A DNA stretch of 64,000 nt from Terfezia claveryi (Eukaryota; Ascomycota; Pezizomycetes; Pezizales; Pezizaceae): positions 186,001 to 250,000 of the forward strand of contig WHUX01000033.1 in NCBI GenBank assembly GCA_015179025.1, given 5' to 3'. Position numbers and translations under genes: made by a program. Every line of letters begins with the position of its first letter. The stretch's first letter is position 1. The notes under the pieces are model-generated. The model had not been told where the DNA came from, ran no database searches, and saw nothing but the letters and a program-made list of their open reading frames with translations. Below are positions 1-11,029 of the stretch, in pieces.

Positions 1-1228
1 TAATATTCCAATCTAGGATCGGGATGGACTTCGGTATGGATCTAGGAGCCCTTTTGAGTCGGACCAAGGCCTCCCCCATCTGAACCCCACTGATCTCCCG
101 AAAGTATATATTAAAGTCCCGCCCAAATACGGTCCAAACTGCCTCGAACACTTGTTTGTTCGTTGCTGGAAGAATTAAGTGCCTAAAGGCAAGCGGTATA
201 AGGAACAAAGATTGAACCATAAACTCAAATGCTGAATGGCCAAGAAGGAAGGAGATGAGCGAGCGAAAACGCGACTAAACTCGAAATCATTCTCCCAAGT
301 GTTTTGTGTTCAAAAGCCTCCTCTCCCAATGAGGTGTCGGTACAGGTAGACGCTTCAAACGAGTGGGAAAGTGCTGCAATGATTCTTTCCCCGGGTCTGA
401 GCATACATATACTCTTGTTATGAACAACGAGGCCTATCCCGTGTGCTGTCGGTTTGGCTGTAGGTTCTCTGGTTCTTGAGTTCCGACCACGCTCTCATTC
501 TGTCAAAGTGGTTATCAGTTATGGGCGAGCGAGCGGCGAGAGGCGGGGCGCTGCAACCCCACGCCGGGCAACGGCCTCGGTGATGGGAGTTGATAATCCC
601 AGGGCCAGATGGCCGTTCAGCTCTCTGGACGTTGACAGGGCTGTTAAGATGCAAACCCACACAGAAGAGGAAGGGCCTGTCTTAGGTTTGTTGCTTGACG
701 GCGTACAGTCTTTGTTCACGGTGACTCGGTATATGTGCTCGATATGTGACTTTATTGCTCTGTCTCTGTCGATGTCTTTCTCAATATCGATGTCTTTCTC
801 AGGTCTCTACTGCTGAAGAGCGGGCCTTTTATAGCCACCTCCTCAGAGGCATGACTCAGCTATCTATGCGATCTGCAACTAAGCTAACTAAAGACAACAA
901 AACACCCGATGGGCCGATGCCACGGAACCATTATCTATCTAGCTATCTATTATCGCGGCTACCACAATCCCCCGTAACAGGGTCTTGATAGCCCTGGGCC
1001 ACATGGGTTGACAATTTCAGGTCGGAGACGGATGCTGCTGTTTCAGAGGTCGTTGTGCCAACCAGACTAATACGATCGAGACTAACTAATACTGCTGATA
1101 TGCTAGGAGTTGGAAGGTTAGCCCGTCATGCCTGCCAGCGGCTGTTCTCACTTTGCCATGTTGTCACTCCAATGAGCTGCCACTTTTCTCTTTTTTTTTT
1201 CTTTTAAATACTCATTAATCCCTGGGAG
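1..1228. other. Gene-poor stretch, no supported gene
   Basis: Short overlapping reading frames are present on both strands, but none has introns, recognisable motifs or a convincing start. At 1054-1069 there is one isolated right end of the TTGTGCCAACCAGACTA repeat family with no visible left partner. A 17-bp direct duplication (ATCGATGTCTTTCTCA-like) lies at about 768-802. Confidence 0.5.
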
Positions 1229-1290
1229 TAGTCTCGAACCCGACCGCTCCTAGGGAGGCCCTGGGAGGAGGGTGTTGTGCAACCAGACTA
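1229..1290. mobile_element. 62-bp miniature inverted-repeat element (TAGTC...GACTA family)
   Basis: The segment starts TAGTCTCGAACCCGACC and ends GGGTGTTGTGCAACCAGACTA-like. Its two ends match the 64-bp element at 4551-4614. The outermost TA on each side would fit a TA target duplication as used by Tc1/mariner-type elements. Far too short to encode anything, so it can only move in trans. Family membership is seen; the transposase class is inferred. Confidence 0.55.
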
Positions 1291-2038
1291 CATTAATCCT
1301 ATGCCACTTTTCTCGATCCAGCCGTCAGCCGTCTTTGCACATCTCCGAACAGATAGCTTTGGTCGCCTCCATTTCGCTTGCACATCCAGGGCTCCGGTTC
1401 TCCCCTTCTAATCAAACAAGTCTTCAACGGTATCGTTCACTGCCTATGCATTCTGTTTTATCGCCCATATATTGCCATTGACAAGTGTTCCGAGCCCCCG
1501 GCGAGAACTTAATATTCGCGAGAGGCCTGCCTCCTTGGGGGCCCTGGCCTGCCGCGAGAACGGTTTGTTATCTCGCGGGGCCTGGGCCCATGGGAGCACA
1601 TAATTACCCAAGTAAAATTTGATATATAGTAGATACAATGTGGAATAAAGCATGAAATTGATCAAATCCCTTCTGCTGTATTTGGGGTTTGGAAATTATA
1701 TCGAGTATGTTCATTTACAATCTTACGGAAGGCAGGATCGCCAACCAAAGAAGACCTAAAGTATTATAGACTCTTGACCTGGGCTCTGCCTGGATAAATA
1801 ATGGATGGTTATAAATCGCAGATGCACCCCAGATCTGCTCAATCAAACTATTTTACTGAACCAATCCTCAGTATGTGCAGTGTTGTGACAGCATATATAT
1901 TCTGTGCCGCTCGCAGCATCGGCTGCCCGCAGGCAGCATACCCACTACGCCCCTCGGTATGATATTCCTTTCGTATGCAACCTTGGATCCAAGCAATATG
2001 TATGAGAGACCAGTGAATGGAAATAGACAGGTATTTAG
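1291..2038. other. No gene seen
   Basis: Only short random-looking frames. No repeat of more than a few bases was noticed here. Confidence 0.45.
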
Positions 2039-2168
2039 TTTTTTTTTTTTTTTTTTTTTTAAAATATACTTGTTACTCTTATTCGGTCCCAGTAAGGGAC
2101 CATGAAGAGCCACCCGGAAACCCGGGTGGATTCTGGACAAGGCAAGTTAATCTGCCAGGTCCGGCGCG
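2039..2168 (-). repeat. SINE-like retroposed repeat, with A-tail
   Basis: On the minus strand this unit reads from GCCGGACCTGGCAGATTAAC through a GTTTCCGGGTGGCTC-like core and GGTCCCTTACTGGGACCG, then GAGTAACAAGTAT and a run of about 22 A (plus-strand T at 2039-2060). The same unit recurs at 9331, 18606, 18986, 27221, 49897, 50225 and 50639. A terminal A-tail and many dispersed diverged copies in both orientations suggest retroposition. No clear Pol III A and B boxes were recognised, so it may instead be the 3' end of a LINE. Confidence 0.6.
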
Positions 2169-2730
2169 CAGAAAGAAGATAGATACATGTGTGAAGGGAA
2201 TTCGTAGACTCCCTGTGCCCAGAAATGGTGCCGTCAAGATGTCTGAAAGTGTGAAACAACTGTAGAATGGACTCAAAACAGATGTAAAGTAGAGTGTGGA
2301 AATGACGAGACGCGGAGCTCCCAACAGGTATTTCGATCGATATACCCAAGTAGAACGAAAGCACTGCCTCCAGCTAGTTTGATAGACATTTCGCCGGGAG
2401 ATCCTGCTCCAAGAGTATGATGGTGATAATTGCTACTGCCTGTCTGTCTCTCTCTCTATGGCGAAGGTGAAAATAAAAACGGGCACGAGACAAAAGACTT
2501 CGCCTCTCAACCTTTCGGTGAGAGAGGCTACATGTCCCCCTAACAACCATCAAAGAAATTCATTTCAGATCTTTCTAAGACTCGAACCCCGGGCCAGGCT
2601 CGCACTTTGCAACAGGTCTTACCATTCGACCATGTTGGTGGTTACGGAAGGGAGTGGTCGGGAGTTGCTTATCAGTTGTTTCTAGAACCATTGCCACGTG
2701 ACTATTTTAACCTAAAACCAAGGTAGCAGC
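2169..2730. other. No gene seen
   Basis: A short CT-rich tract lies near 2440-2458. On the minus strand 2560-2650 has a weak tRNA-like look (B-box-like GGTTCGAGTC), but no cloverleaf could be folded. Confidence 0.4.
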
Positions 2731-2806
2731 TAGTCCGGTTGGCACAAGCCCCCCGCCAAATGTTCAACCATTCAACAAGCAATTCCAATATCGTGCTACC
2801 AGACTA
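2731..2806. mobile_element. 76-bp miniature inverted-repeat element (TAGTC...GACTA family)
   Basis: Starts TAGTCCGGTTGGCACAAGCC and ends GTGCTACCAGACTA. The left end is the inverted match of the TTGTGCCAACCAGACTA ends at 1054, 4614 and 51077. The internal GGCACAAGCCCCC...GCCAA piece recurs at 4684-4702 just upstream of the 4802 gene. Non-coding. Confidence 0.6.
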
Positions 2807-4063
2807 CAATATGCCTAAGGGCATTTCAATGTTTTTTCGTTTCTGCACTCGACAAGTGCAAGCCAGTCTACAGGATCGTCACGCTAATAATTTCATTATC
2901 CTATAAAGGAAAAGCAGAAGCTTAAATATCTAGCTGTTTTGAGAGGTAGCAATGGGGCTCGTCATGACGAGCCAAACATAATATCAGCGCGAATACCACA
3001 TCCTACATCAACGCGAATGCCATTCCAAATGTTCTGATGTTCTCTACACCAATACTACACTATACCATTCAACCTTATACCTGGTTTCTATGCTCCCATA
3101 CTCATAAGTAGGAAAACACTCGTGCTTGACTGATCATGATGGATTGTAGAAGGGAGTCAATTCAGCGCCATAATTTGGCACTGCAAAGCCAGCCGCTATC
3201 GCCTATAAACAAAAATGATAAAAGATAGCTCATATCCTAAACTGATGAAAACCCCAACTATACTATGAAAACCCGTTATAAAGTGAGTCGTAAATTTCTG
3301 ATAATAGCAACATGTGACTGAATTACCGGAGGTCTTTGAGGCTCTGAGGTTGGTAGAGCTTGAAGATATGGGTGAAATAAGCAAGACTCTGCTTTGCCTG
3401 GCTTCTCAACCCAGTCGTCAGATAACTGATTGATATAATAGACTCGTGTAGGCTCAGCTAATAGAGCTGCTACGAGTATTTCCCTTTCAGTGACTTATTT
3501 TTTGCGAAAGCGTGAAAAGAGTAATATATTGCTAAATCTTCATTGCTTAAGAGAGCGTGCCAGAAGATTTCCCAAAGACTGCATCCTTATTCTTCGCGTA
3601 AAAATGGATTCCGTAAAAACTGCTGTTCCTTTGTAAGAGAAATTAAGAGAAAGTAACAATAATGATAACATTTTACAGTGAACAAATGCACTCGCATTTT
3701 CTTTTACTAGTAAGATTACCTTCTTAACTCCGACGCTCCCAAACAAAGCAAGCGTCCAAGCCCCTATTTTTCTGATACTGTAATGATGTTAGAAGAGTGT
3801 GATAGGAGGTATCGGCACGGTTTAGGTTGAGCTTGAGTGAATTCTGGTGCACTTCGACTGTGAGGACTATGGAGCGATTACAGCAAAAGAATATGTTGTA
3901 GAAGTACATGGATCGGGTGGGCGTAAATTATGGTTGAAGCAAACATTGGATGTTTATAGCCTATGCACAGGTAACTTGTCATGGCGCCCTTTCTGCATCC
4001 CAAAGCAGCAAGACGCCCAAGCTGCTTCCTTTCCTCTATAGGATGGTGAGACTTTCAGCGTGA
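2807..4063. other. No supported gene
   Basis: Several minus-strand frames of 60-68 codons lie between 3196 and 3909. They could be scraps of a decayed gene running with the 4064-4303 frame, but no family was recognised and no consistent splice set was found. Confidence 0.35.
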
Positions 4064-4303
4064 TCAGCTTGAAGCGCTTCCAGGATGATACATAACCCCT
4101 GCGAGATCTGCGTAGATTTTGCACCGACGGTATCCGTACACTAACCCGAAAATGGAGATGAACACTACCAGGCTAATGCAAGCTACGAAGGCTTGTGCAA
4201 CCAGACCAAGTAGCAAGCTGCCAGGTTGACGCTTAAGACTGGCAGGGATAAAAGGTGAATACTTTAGAATCTGCTGACAGCCATATCGCATGTGGTTGCA
4301 CAT
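4064..4303 (-). CDS. Hypothetical small membrane protein or gene remnant
   Basis: A 79-codon frame with one strong hydrophobic segment at about residues 29-56 (LLLGLVAQAFVACISLVVFI), flanked by basic residues as in a transmembrane helix. It follows the MITE-rich stretch and has no visible partner gene. It could be one exon of a decayed membrane protein spread over 3190-4300, because neighbouring minus-strand frames also look protein-like, but I could not join them with good splice sites. No family recognised. Confidence 0.2.
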   Translation of the reverse strand: MCNHMRYGCQQILKYSPFIPASLKRQPGSLLLGLVAQAFVACISLVVFISIFGLVYGYRRCKIYADLAGVMYHPGSASS

Positions 4304-4550
4304 TATGATTATTAAGAAAAGATGTCAATCCGAACTTGCAAAACCTCTATTTCGCAATTTCGTGATTACTGGGGTGCTGTGCGGTGCAAAACATTTCTAC
4401 CTAATTACCGTAACTAGTTCTCGAGGTGCGGTGTAAAAACTCGTCCAAAATTTTTAAGCTGGTTGTTGCCAAGCCTGGTTGCGCTTATGTAACGTGCTGT
4501 ACTAGTCGATTCACTGCAAAATGTGCGAGATCATCATTGGCTACAGTAGC

Positions 4551-4614
4551 TAGTCTCGGCACCCGACCCTCGAGCTTGGCAAAACAGTAGCAGGGTGTTG
4601 TGCCAACCAGACTA
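4551..4614. mobile_element. 64-bp miniature inverted-repeat element (TAGTC...GACTA family)
   Basis: Starts TAGTCTCGGCACCCGACC and ends GGGTGTTGTGCCAACCAGACTA-like. It shares both ends with the element at 1229-1290. Another partial end (GAACCAGACTAA) lies at 4641-4652, so two copies may have landed together just upstream of the gene at 4802. Confidence 0.55.
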
Positions 4615-4732
4615 GGCTACAGGTGCATTGTGACTCGTTTGAACCAGACTAACTCGTTGCAAAGTTTGCAAGGTGACAGCTGCTTGGCACAAGCCCCCGC
4701 CAAGCTGGAGATTCAGGGATGAACCCGATCCA

Positions 4733-4801
4733 AGTTATAAGAGAGCTCATTCCTTTGATTGCCATGCACTCCACACTTCATCTCTCCCTAAAGTCTCTCC
4801 C
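4733..4801 (+). promoter_or_regulatory. Probable core promoter and leader of the 4802 gene
   Basis: A TATA-like AGTTATAAGAG lies at about 4733-4743, roughly 60 bp before the ATG. It is followed by a CT-rich leader ending TCTCCC directly before ATGG, as is common in fungal promoters. A MITE-derived piece (4684-4708) abuts it upstream. Confidence 0.35.
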
Positions 4802-7470
4802 ATGGATCCTGTATCTCGCACCGCCGCTATCACTATCGCATGTCGCTGGCTTCACAACAACGCCAAGTGGAATTTTGGCAGGTTCAATACCGATATCGAC
4901 CTAGAATTATTTCCCTTATTCGATTTCCAGTTTCCCCTTCCTGATGATTGGGATAGCTCAGCCAAAATTCGAGTTAAGGAGTCATTGAAGGAATACAAAA
5001 AAGGCATATGGAAGGATGCGTTGACAGAGATGCAGAAGGACTCATCACTGGCTGAAAAAGCGGCAGAAACACTCAGAGTAAGTTACCCGCGAATCCATGT
5101 TGCGCACACCGATGGAGCAGCCTGGGAGGTATAATCTCATCATTACGCTGAGATTTCTCTGACGACCAATGTGCACACCAGCTGGGTTCAGCTGAGCCTA
5201 CCAAAGAGTGCTGTCGTGCTCGTTGTGATTGATCTCACCATTACGCTGAGATTTTCTAACGACCAATGTGCAACACCAGCTGGGTTCAGCTGAGTCTACC
5301 AAAGGTGCTGCCGTGCTCGTTGTGATTGATTTCACTATTACGCTGAGAATTCTCCGACGACCAATGTGCAACACCAGCTGGGTTCAGCTGAGCCTACCAA
5401 AGGTGCTGCCGTGCTCGTTATGATTAATCTCACCATTACGCTGAGAATTCTCCGACGACCAATGTGCACACCAGCTGGGTTCAGCTGAGTCTACCAAAGG
5501 TGCTGCCGTGCTCGTTGTGATTGATTTCACTATTACGCTGAGAATTCTCCGACGACCAATGTGCACACCAGCTGGGTTCAGCTGAGTCTACCAAAGAGTG
5601 CTGCCGTGCTCGTTGTGATTGATCTCACCATTACGCTGAGATTTTCTAACGACCAATGTGCAACACCAGCTGGGTTCAGCTGAGTCTACCAAAGGTGCTT
5701 CCGTGCTCGTTGTGATTGATTTCACTATTACGCTGAGAATTCTCCGACGACCAATGTGCAACACCAGCTGGGTTCAGCTGAGCCTACCAAAGGTGCTGCC
5801 GTGCTCGTTATGATTAATCTCACCATTACGCTGAGAATTCTCCGACGACCAATGTGCACACCAGCTGGGTTCAGCTGAGTCTACCAAAGGTGCTGCCGTG
5901 CTCGTTGTGATTGATCTCACCATTACGCTGAGATTTCTCTGACGACCAATGTGCAACACCAGCTGGGTTCAGCTGAGCCTACCAAAGGTGCTGCCGTGCT
6001 CGTTATGATTGATTTCACCATTACGCTGAGAATTCTCCAACGACCAATGTGCAACACCAGCTGGGTTCAGCTGAGTCTACCAAAGAGTGCTGCCGTGCTC
6101 GTTGTGATTGATCTCACCATTACGCTGAGAATTCTCTGACGACCAATGTGCAACACCAGCTGGGTTCAGCTGAGTCTACCAAAGGTGCTGCCGTGCTCGT
6201 TGTGATTAATCTCACCATTACGCTGAGAATTCTCCGACGACCAATGTGCACACCAGCTGGGTTCAGCTGAGTCTACTAAAGGTGCTGCCGTGCTCGTTGT
6301 GATTGATCTCACCATTACGCTGAGAATTCTCCGACGACCAATGTGCACACCAGCTGGGTTCAGCTGAGTCTACCAAAGGTGCTGCCGTGCTCGTTGTGAT
6401 TGATCTCACCATTACGCTGAGATCTTTCTGACGACCAATGTGCAACACCAGCTGGGTTCAGCTGAGTCTACCAAAGGTGCTGCCGTGCTCGTTGTGATTA
6501 ATCTCACCATTACGCTGAGATTACTTGCTGAGCCTGCCAAAGAGTGCTGCCGTGCTCGTTATGATTAATCTCACCATCACGCTGAGATTTCTCTGACGGC
6601 CAATGTGCACACCAGCTGGGTTCCACTAATCTGGTGTGAGTCTGTAGAAATTCATCACAGCCAATGTCAATCCTAACAACGTCGTCCCCGGCAGTCTTAA
6701 CGTAGCAGACGTCTCACAAAACAATAGTTCTGCATGGAATTCAGGTTCGAGAAAGAGATCTCGCAGCGAATCACCCCCTACCGCTTCTGCCTCGAAGAGG
6801 AAGGGTAATGAAGCGGGACATGCCACCCCAGATGTGGAATCACCAGTTCCTCCGCCAGCATATCGACCTTCCACACCTAAACCGACAGGCACTAACGTTC
6901 TACCGCCCTCTCCTCTGCATTCCTCCAAGCAGCTCTTTGCTTCACAGGAAATTCTGGACCGTCGGAGGGCATTCGGGAATAATGATGGGGTTGCAGGTGT
7001 GTGCTCTGGAGGCAATTCAACAGAACCTAATGCACCACATAGCCAACCTAAGGATCGAGAACCCGGTCTCGAGCCGAGTTACACATCTCCCGACCCTTCC
7101 GGGATGTTTCGTGAATTCGATTCCATTCCACCCTGCTGCATTGGCTGCACCGAACACCCACAGACCCGACCCATGAGCGAACAGATGTCGCCTCACGACC
7201 CCACGCGAGCTGACATCGAACAAATGTCTTCTCCTGCCCGCGCTGAAACCCCGGCAATACCTGAATCAGCTTGCGGATGTGCAGCAGAAGTTAGACATCT
7301 CAAAGATCAAATGGCGGAATGTGGAAGGAAGGTTGAATTAATTATTAAACTCCTCTCATTGCAACGTCAGGCAGAAAAAACTTTGTCGGCGGTATGTACA
7401 TGTTCTCCGATATTATTTCACATAACTAATAGTTTGACAGTTGCAAGGTTTGACTGATGGCCCAGCCTAG
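4802..7470 (+). CDS. Hypothetical protein, three exons, 349 aa
   Basis: The exon model is 4802-5077, 6648-7391 and 7441-7470. Exon 1 ends AGA before GTAAGT. Exon 2 follows a CTAAT branch-like site and TGTAG, and keeps phase 0. Intron 2 (7392-7440) has GTATGT, ACTAAT and ACAG. The start at 4802 is preferred because the in-frame codons upstream lie in repeat-derived DNA. The N-terminal ~92 residues are Trp/Phe/Asp-rich, with NAKWNFGRFNTDIDLELF. The middle is low-complexity, Ser/Pro/Lys-rich (KRSRSESP, nuclear-like). The C-terminus (about 300-349) looks like a short coiled coil. No family recognised. Consistent phasing across two introns supports a real gene. Its first intron is 1570 bp and mostly minisatellite. 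Confidence 0.65.
5130..6625. repeat. ~98-bp minisatellite, about 15 copies, inside an intron
   Basis: The unit can be read from GACCAATGTGCACACCAGC through GGGTTCAGCTGAGTCTACC and GTGCTGCCGTGCTCG to CACTATTACGCTGAGAATTC. Copies start near 5163, 5260, 5357, 5457, 5555, 5650, 5748, 5847, 5943, 6041, 6139, 6238, 6336 and 6433, with a truncated copy near 6520 and a final partial one near 6597. Copies are very similar, differing by small indels (CAACACC/CACACC, AAAGAGTG/AAAGGTG). The array lies wholly within intron 1 of the 4802 gene. Repeated reading frames on both strands here are shadows of the repeat. Confidence 0.92.
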
Positions 7471-8553
7471 GAACTTGTGGAGTTTATTTTATGGTATGGT
7501 ATTGTCACGAGACATTATTTCATACTTCCGCTGACTTTACATAGCAGGGATTTGGTGGCCGGGCGTTTTGTTATTGCGTTGCCTCCTTATGTATCCCGCA
7601 AGTTTGTGGTCTGTTTTCAATGTTTTTTGGGTTGATAGTTGTGATTTGAGCATCATTACGAACCTCTATGAGATAATTGATGTCTATAATACCCCTCCAC
7701 ATCAGACGCGGCAGCAGTGTCTACAGCGACTTCTCGTGGTTGCCATAATATATACGTGATTTAGTTTGATTGATGACCTTCATGAGCCTGAGGTTGACTA
7801 GGCTGTAGGGGGGTTAAGCAGACGGCATTGCACAATTAAGGGTTCAACTTAAATTAATGGTGGTCCACTGGGCGTGAAAAAGGGAAAATTGTTGAGGGAA
7901 AATAGGGTGGAAGGAGGAGAGGCGAGGATGGAGTTTGTGGATTAGTTATAGGTCGATGAATCACCCAAATTCAAGTCGTCAAACCGCCCCGCTCAAAGCA
8001 CGGATGGAGTAGGTATCAGCAGAGTGCATGCCGAAATAATCGCAGATTAACCCGTACGCCACATTTAACTTTGGCTCAACGAGGCAATATTAATATAGTC
8101 TTATGTCAAAACGATACCTCCCTCCCCCCTGCTTCCGCTTTATATCCCCCAATGCTTATATACAAACCAGACTATTACAAACTTAGCATCATCAAACCCA
8201 AACCCCTGGTGACCTATCCAGCTACCAAATCAGGTGGCACAACGTCCAGCTGCGAAACCAGCTGTAACAACATCCCAACCAGCCAAAAGATTTTCCAGAG
8301 TGAAGGCAATGCTGGCTCATGGAGTTCGCTACTGCGCCGTAGGTAGTAGTCAATACACTGCTGAGACGAACAATCCCGTAAGCCCCGAATAGGAATTCAC
8401 TTACTACCTAAAATCTTCCATCCCGGTAACATCTCGTCAAGAAATCTCGAATAGGCAATATTCCCGACTCCTCGACAACTAAATATCAGGTCACTCACTT
8501 CCTATCACGCCACCGAATCACGGCACAGTAGTTAACCAGTAGTTTTACCAATA
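7471..8553. other. No supported gene
   Basis: A 91-codon plus-strand frame (8071-8346) has no recognisable motif, start context or introns. Nothing else stands out. Confidence 0.4.
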
Positions 8554-9306
8554 CAGGCTAACCTGGCTATACCGAAGGCCAAGATTCCGACCCATTTCCT
8601 TCGTTATACGCTATAACAAGATGTCACGTGCCTGCGAGGGGTAAAGGGAGAAGTGCAGAGTAAAAAAGATAGGATGTACTAGTCAATTTGTGTGCTTTCT
8701 ACTTCAGCTCCGAGTCGATAATATTGCAACATGCCTCCTCACCGCAGGCATGGGTGGACTGCCTTAGAAAAATGGCAGATATGACAAGCTCGACAGGTTC
8801 GGCCTGGAGAGATGACATTGGAGGGATCTTGCAAGCGCTGAACTGGGAAGGAATGTATGGATGCTGGACTTACTTCTCTAGCTGTTTAAATAATGACCTT
8901 GAATCTTCTATAGGATGAACATATACCAGACCATCCACCTCCACCCTCCAATTATATCGGGTACTACTGCAGTCAACTTCCTTCAAAAACTCGGGCATTA
9001 TTTTCAGTCACTACTCTTCCCCCAGCCCCCGGACCAGCAGAAATTAACATCTCCGACCTTGCAAAATCTCTTGCCTATGCTGAGCGGTCCCTGTAGAGAC
9101 ACACAAGAAACAAGATACGCTCGACAGTTGGCACTCTGCCCCGTCACTTTCTTAGTTTTTCACTACTACTTTCGCTATAGCCAATATAGTTTCGCTTGAC
9201 TTTCGTTATACCGATTAGTTTCACTATAGCCAGGGTACTTTACCAGGAACGGTCTGACAAATCCCTTCCGTACAGCACATTCACTAGGTATAGCCTGGTT
9301 TGCCTG
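8554..9306. mobile_element. 753-bp pogo/Fot1-like MITE with TA flanks
   Basis: The left terminus CAGGCTAACCTGGCTATACC (8554-8573) and right terminus GGTATAGCCTGGTTTGCCTG (9287-9306) are inverted copies matching at 18 of 20 bases. TA dinucleotides flank both sides (8552-8553, 9307-9308). Subterminal CTATAGCGAAA and GTTATACCGATT-type words near both ends are typical of pogo-type termini. Internal frames (8688-8918, 8915-9199) show no transposase motif, so it is non-autonomous. Confidence 0.65.
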
Positions 9307-9330
9307 TATATAATGCCGATCTATTTTATT

Positions 9331-9404
9331 TTATTTACATACTCGTTACTCATATGCGGTCCCAGTAACTAAGGGAAGGCAAGTTAATCTACCATATCCG
9401 GCAA
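9331..9404 (-). repeat. Truncated SINE-like repeat
   Basis: Contains the ACTCGTTACTCATATGCGG/TCCCAGTAA part joined directly to AAGGCAAGTTAATCTACCAT, so the GC-rich central ~50 bp of the family is deleted. It immediately follows the pogo-like MITE. Confidence 0.5.
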
Positions 9405-9639
9405 CTATATACCTACAGAGCTCACACCAAAAGTCTTTTCCCCCCTCCTACCATAGAAACTCAAGTTATTCAGTAGCGCTATCACATACATATGCAATGG
9501 GACACGTTAGTTAGATCATAAGCGAAGGCTGACGTGAAACATATCAATTTGATGGCCAAGATTTATTCAATGGGTATAGTTAAAACTATATTGAATCAAG
9601 AAGTCATGTAAGATATTTTTCAGTGATGTCACAGAAGAT

Positions 9640-9970
9640 CAGGTGGTGGATTATAAACTCGCTTTACTGGGCCGGGAGGTGCTGGAACACTCTCTGAACT
9701 AATGGCTTGGTTTAGGCCCATACCGAGCTGCAGTTTTGGACCGGTGGAGGAAGTCTGCCTCCAGAAACCACATGGACAACTGCAGCTATATTCAGGGATA
9801 GCACTTGTAGAGGCTTCCATAATGGCATATGGATAATTACAGTACATTTCAATCTCCGACGTTCATATAACAATGAGCACGGGTATGCTTCGTGAGATCC
9901 TGAAACCCGCATATGTCGTTCACAGCTATGTGATAGCGCTACCGAATAACTCGAGTCTCTACGGTATTTG
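9640..9970 (-). repeat. Dispersed ~330-bp repeat (copy also at 49588-49900)
   Basis: The stretch matches, in inverted orientation, 49588-49900. Shared landmarks are TATAAACTCGCTTT, TTTTGGACCGGTGGAGGAAG, GATAATTACAGTACATTTCA and GCATATGTCGTTCACAGC. Its outer end carries CTACCGAATAACTCGAGTCT, which recurs alone at 47516-47545. Weak protein-like frames on the minus strand (72 and 93 codons) may be remnants of a coding sequence. Family unknown. Confidence 0.55.
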
Positions 9971-10442
9971 GATACCTGCATGATACTTGCCATTTAGCAT
10001 GCATAGCATAAGCAATTGGAATAACACTAGTCTCTTTGGTCTATACCCATAACAAAGCTACAATTGCCAATATGGATAAAACAATCATTTCCCGCATGAA
10101 CTGTAGTACAGCCCCTACCTGATTGTCCATAATATCCACCTTCCCTCCCCCGAATTATCAACCCTTTACATAGAAGGGCATGCCGTTGTCTTCTCCGCTG
10201 CCGTGCGGAAAATGATGGCCAAGTGGCATTTTCTCCTGGTTCTCTAATTCATTATTAGTTAATCCCACTTTATATATTCTTCAATTACTTACTTACCATG
10301 ATGGGGAGGAGGATGGTGCCTGGATTGGATTTGCAACTCCATACAGTGGATTATTCGGATGGCGCAACTGTCGTAGAGAGGGGGCTATCCTGCAGCGACG
10401 GCGTCGGGTAATTCGCGAGTCTTCATCAATGCCATGGGAAAA
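9971..10442. other. No gene seen
   Basis: No motif, long frame or repeat noted. Confidence 0.4.
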
Positions 10443-10655
10443 ATATTAGCTAGGGCTAAAGGGGGGCCTCTCTCTCCAAAGGGAAGGCTCTCGCTCCAAA
10501 GGGAGGGGTCTCGCTCCAAAGGGAGGGGTCTCGCTCCAAAGGGGGGCTCTCATGGCTTTCTTTCCTAAGGGGGGCTTTTTCAACCAAAGGAAGGCTCTCT
10601 TAACCAAAGGGGGGCTCTCTCAACCAAAGGGCGACTCTCTCGACTAAAGGGAGAG
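10443..10655. repeat. ~20-bp G-rich minisatellite
   Basis: About ten degenerate copies of a unit like GGGGCTCTCTCAACCAAAGG or GGGAGGGGTCTCGCTCCAAA. The plus strand is strongly G-rich with runs of four to six G. Two sub-families lie side by side: CGCTCCAAAGGGAGGGGTCT to the left and CAACCAAAGG to the right. Confidence 0.8.
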
Positions 10656-10938
10656 GGGGTTGGGGCAAGTACAATTATACCCAAACAAACGATTTTATTA
10701 TTTTTACGTCTGATTCAAATACAAACCATACTGCCTATGAATTTCTGGAGGGCAACTTAATACAGTTACCTCTCCGAAGCAATCCAAGTATCATATATTA
10801 TAAAGGTTACTTGAGTGAAGGGGAGCTGGGCGCTAAGTATGACAACATGGGGTCATACCTGTTACCCGGGTTTGGGAGAGAGCTCTGGTTGCGGAAGATA
10901 GGTTGACGGGGAGGTTGTCGGGGAGGTTGATGCGTACG

Positions 10939-11029
10939 CATGATGGAGATGGAGATGGAGATGGAGATGGAGATGGAGATGGAGATGGAGATGGAGATGG
11001 AGATGGAGATGGAGATGGAGATGGAGATG
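10939..11029 (+). repeat. (GATGGA)n hexanucleotide microsatellite
   Basis: Roughly 15 perfect units of GATGGA. A frame over it would encode an Asp-Gly tract, but the surrounding frame has no other support, so I treat it as a simple repeat. Confidence 0.9.

Noticed and set aside
454..988. Plus-strand frames of 120 and 80 codons at the window start
   Set aside because: Overlapping frames on both strands, no motif, no introns, low-complexity Ser/Phe repeat at the end.
2560..2650. tRNA-like sequence on the minus strand (D-arm-like GGTCGAATGGTAAGACC and B-box-like GGTTCGAGTC)
   Set aside because: Acceptor and anticodon stems do not pair and the T stem is weak; at best a decayed tRNA or chance.
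5384..6448. Repeated ~60-codon minus-strand frames (MHIGRRRILSV...)
   Set aside because: Translations of the intronic 98-bp minisatellite.
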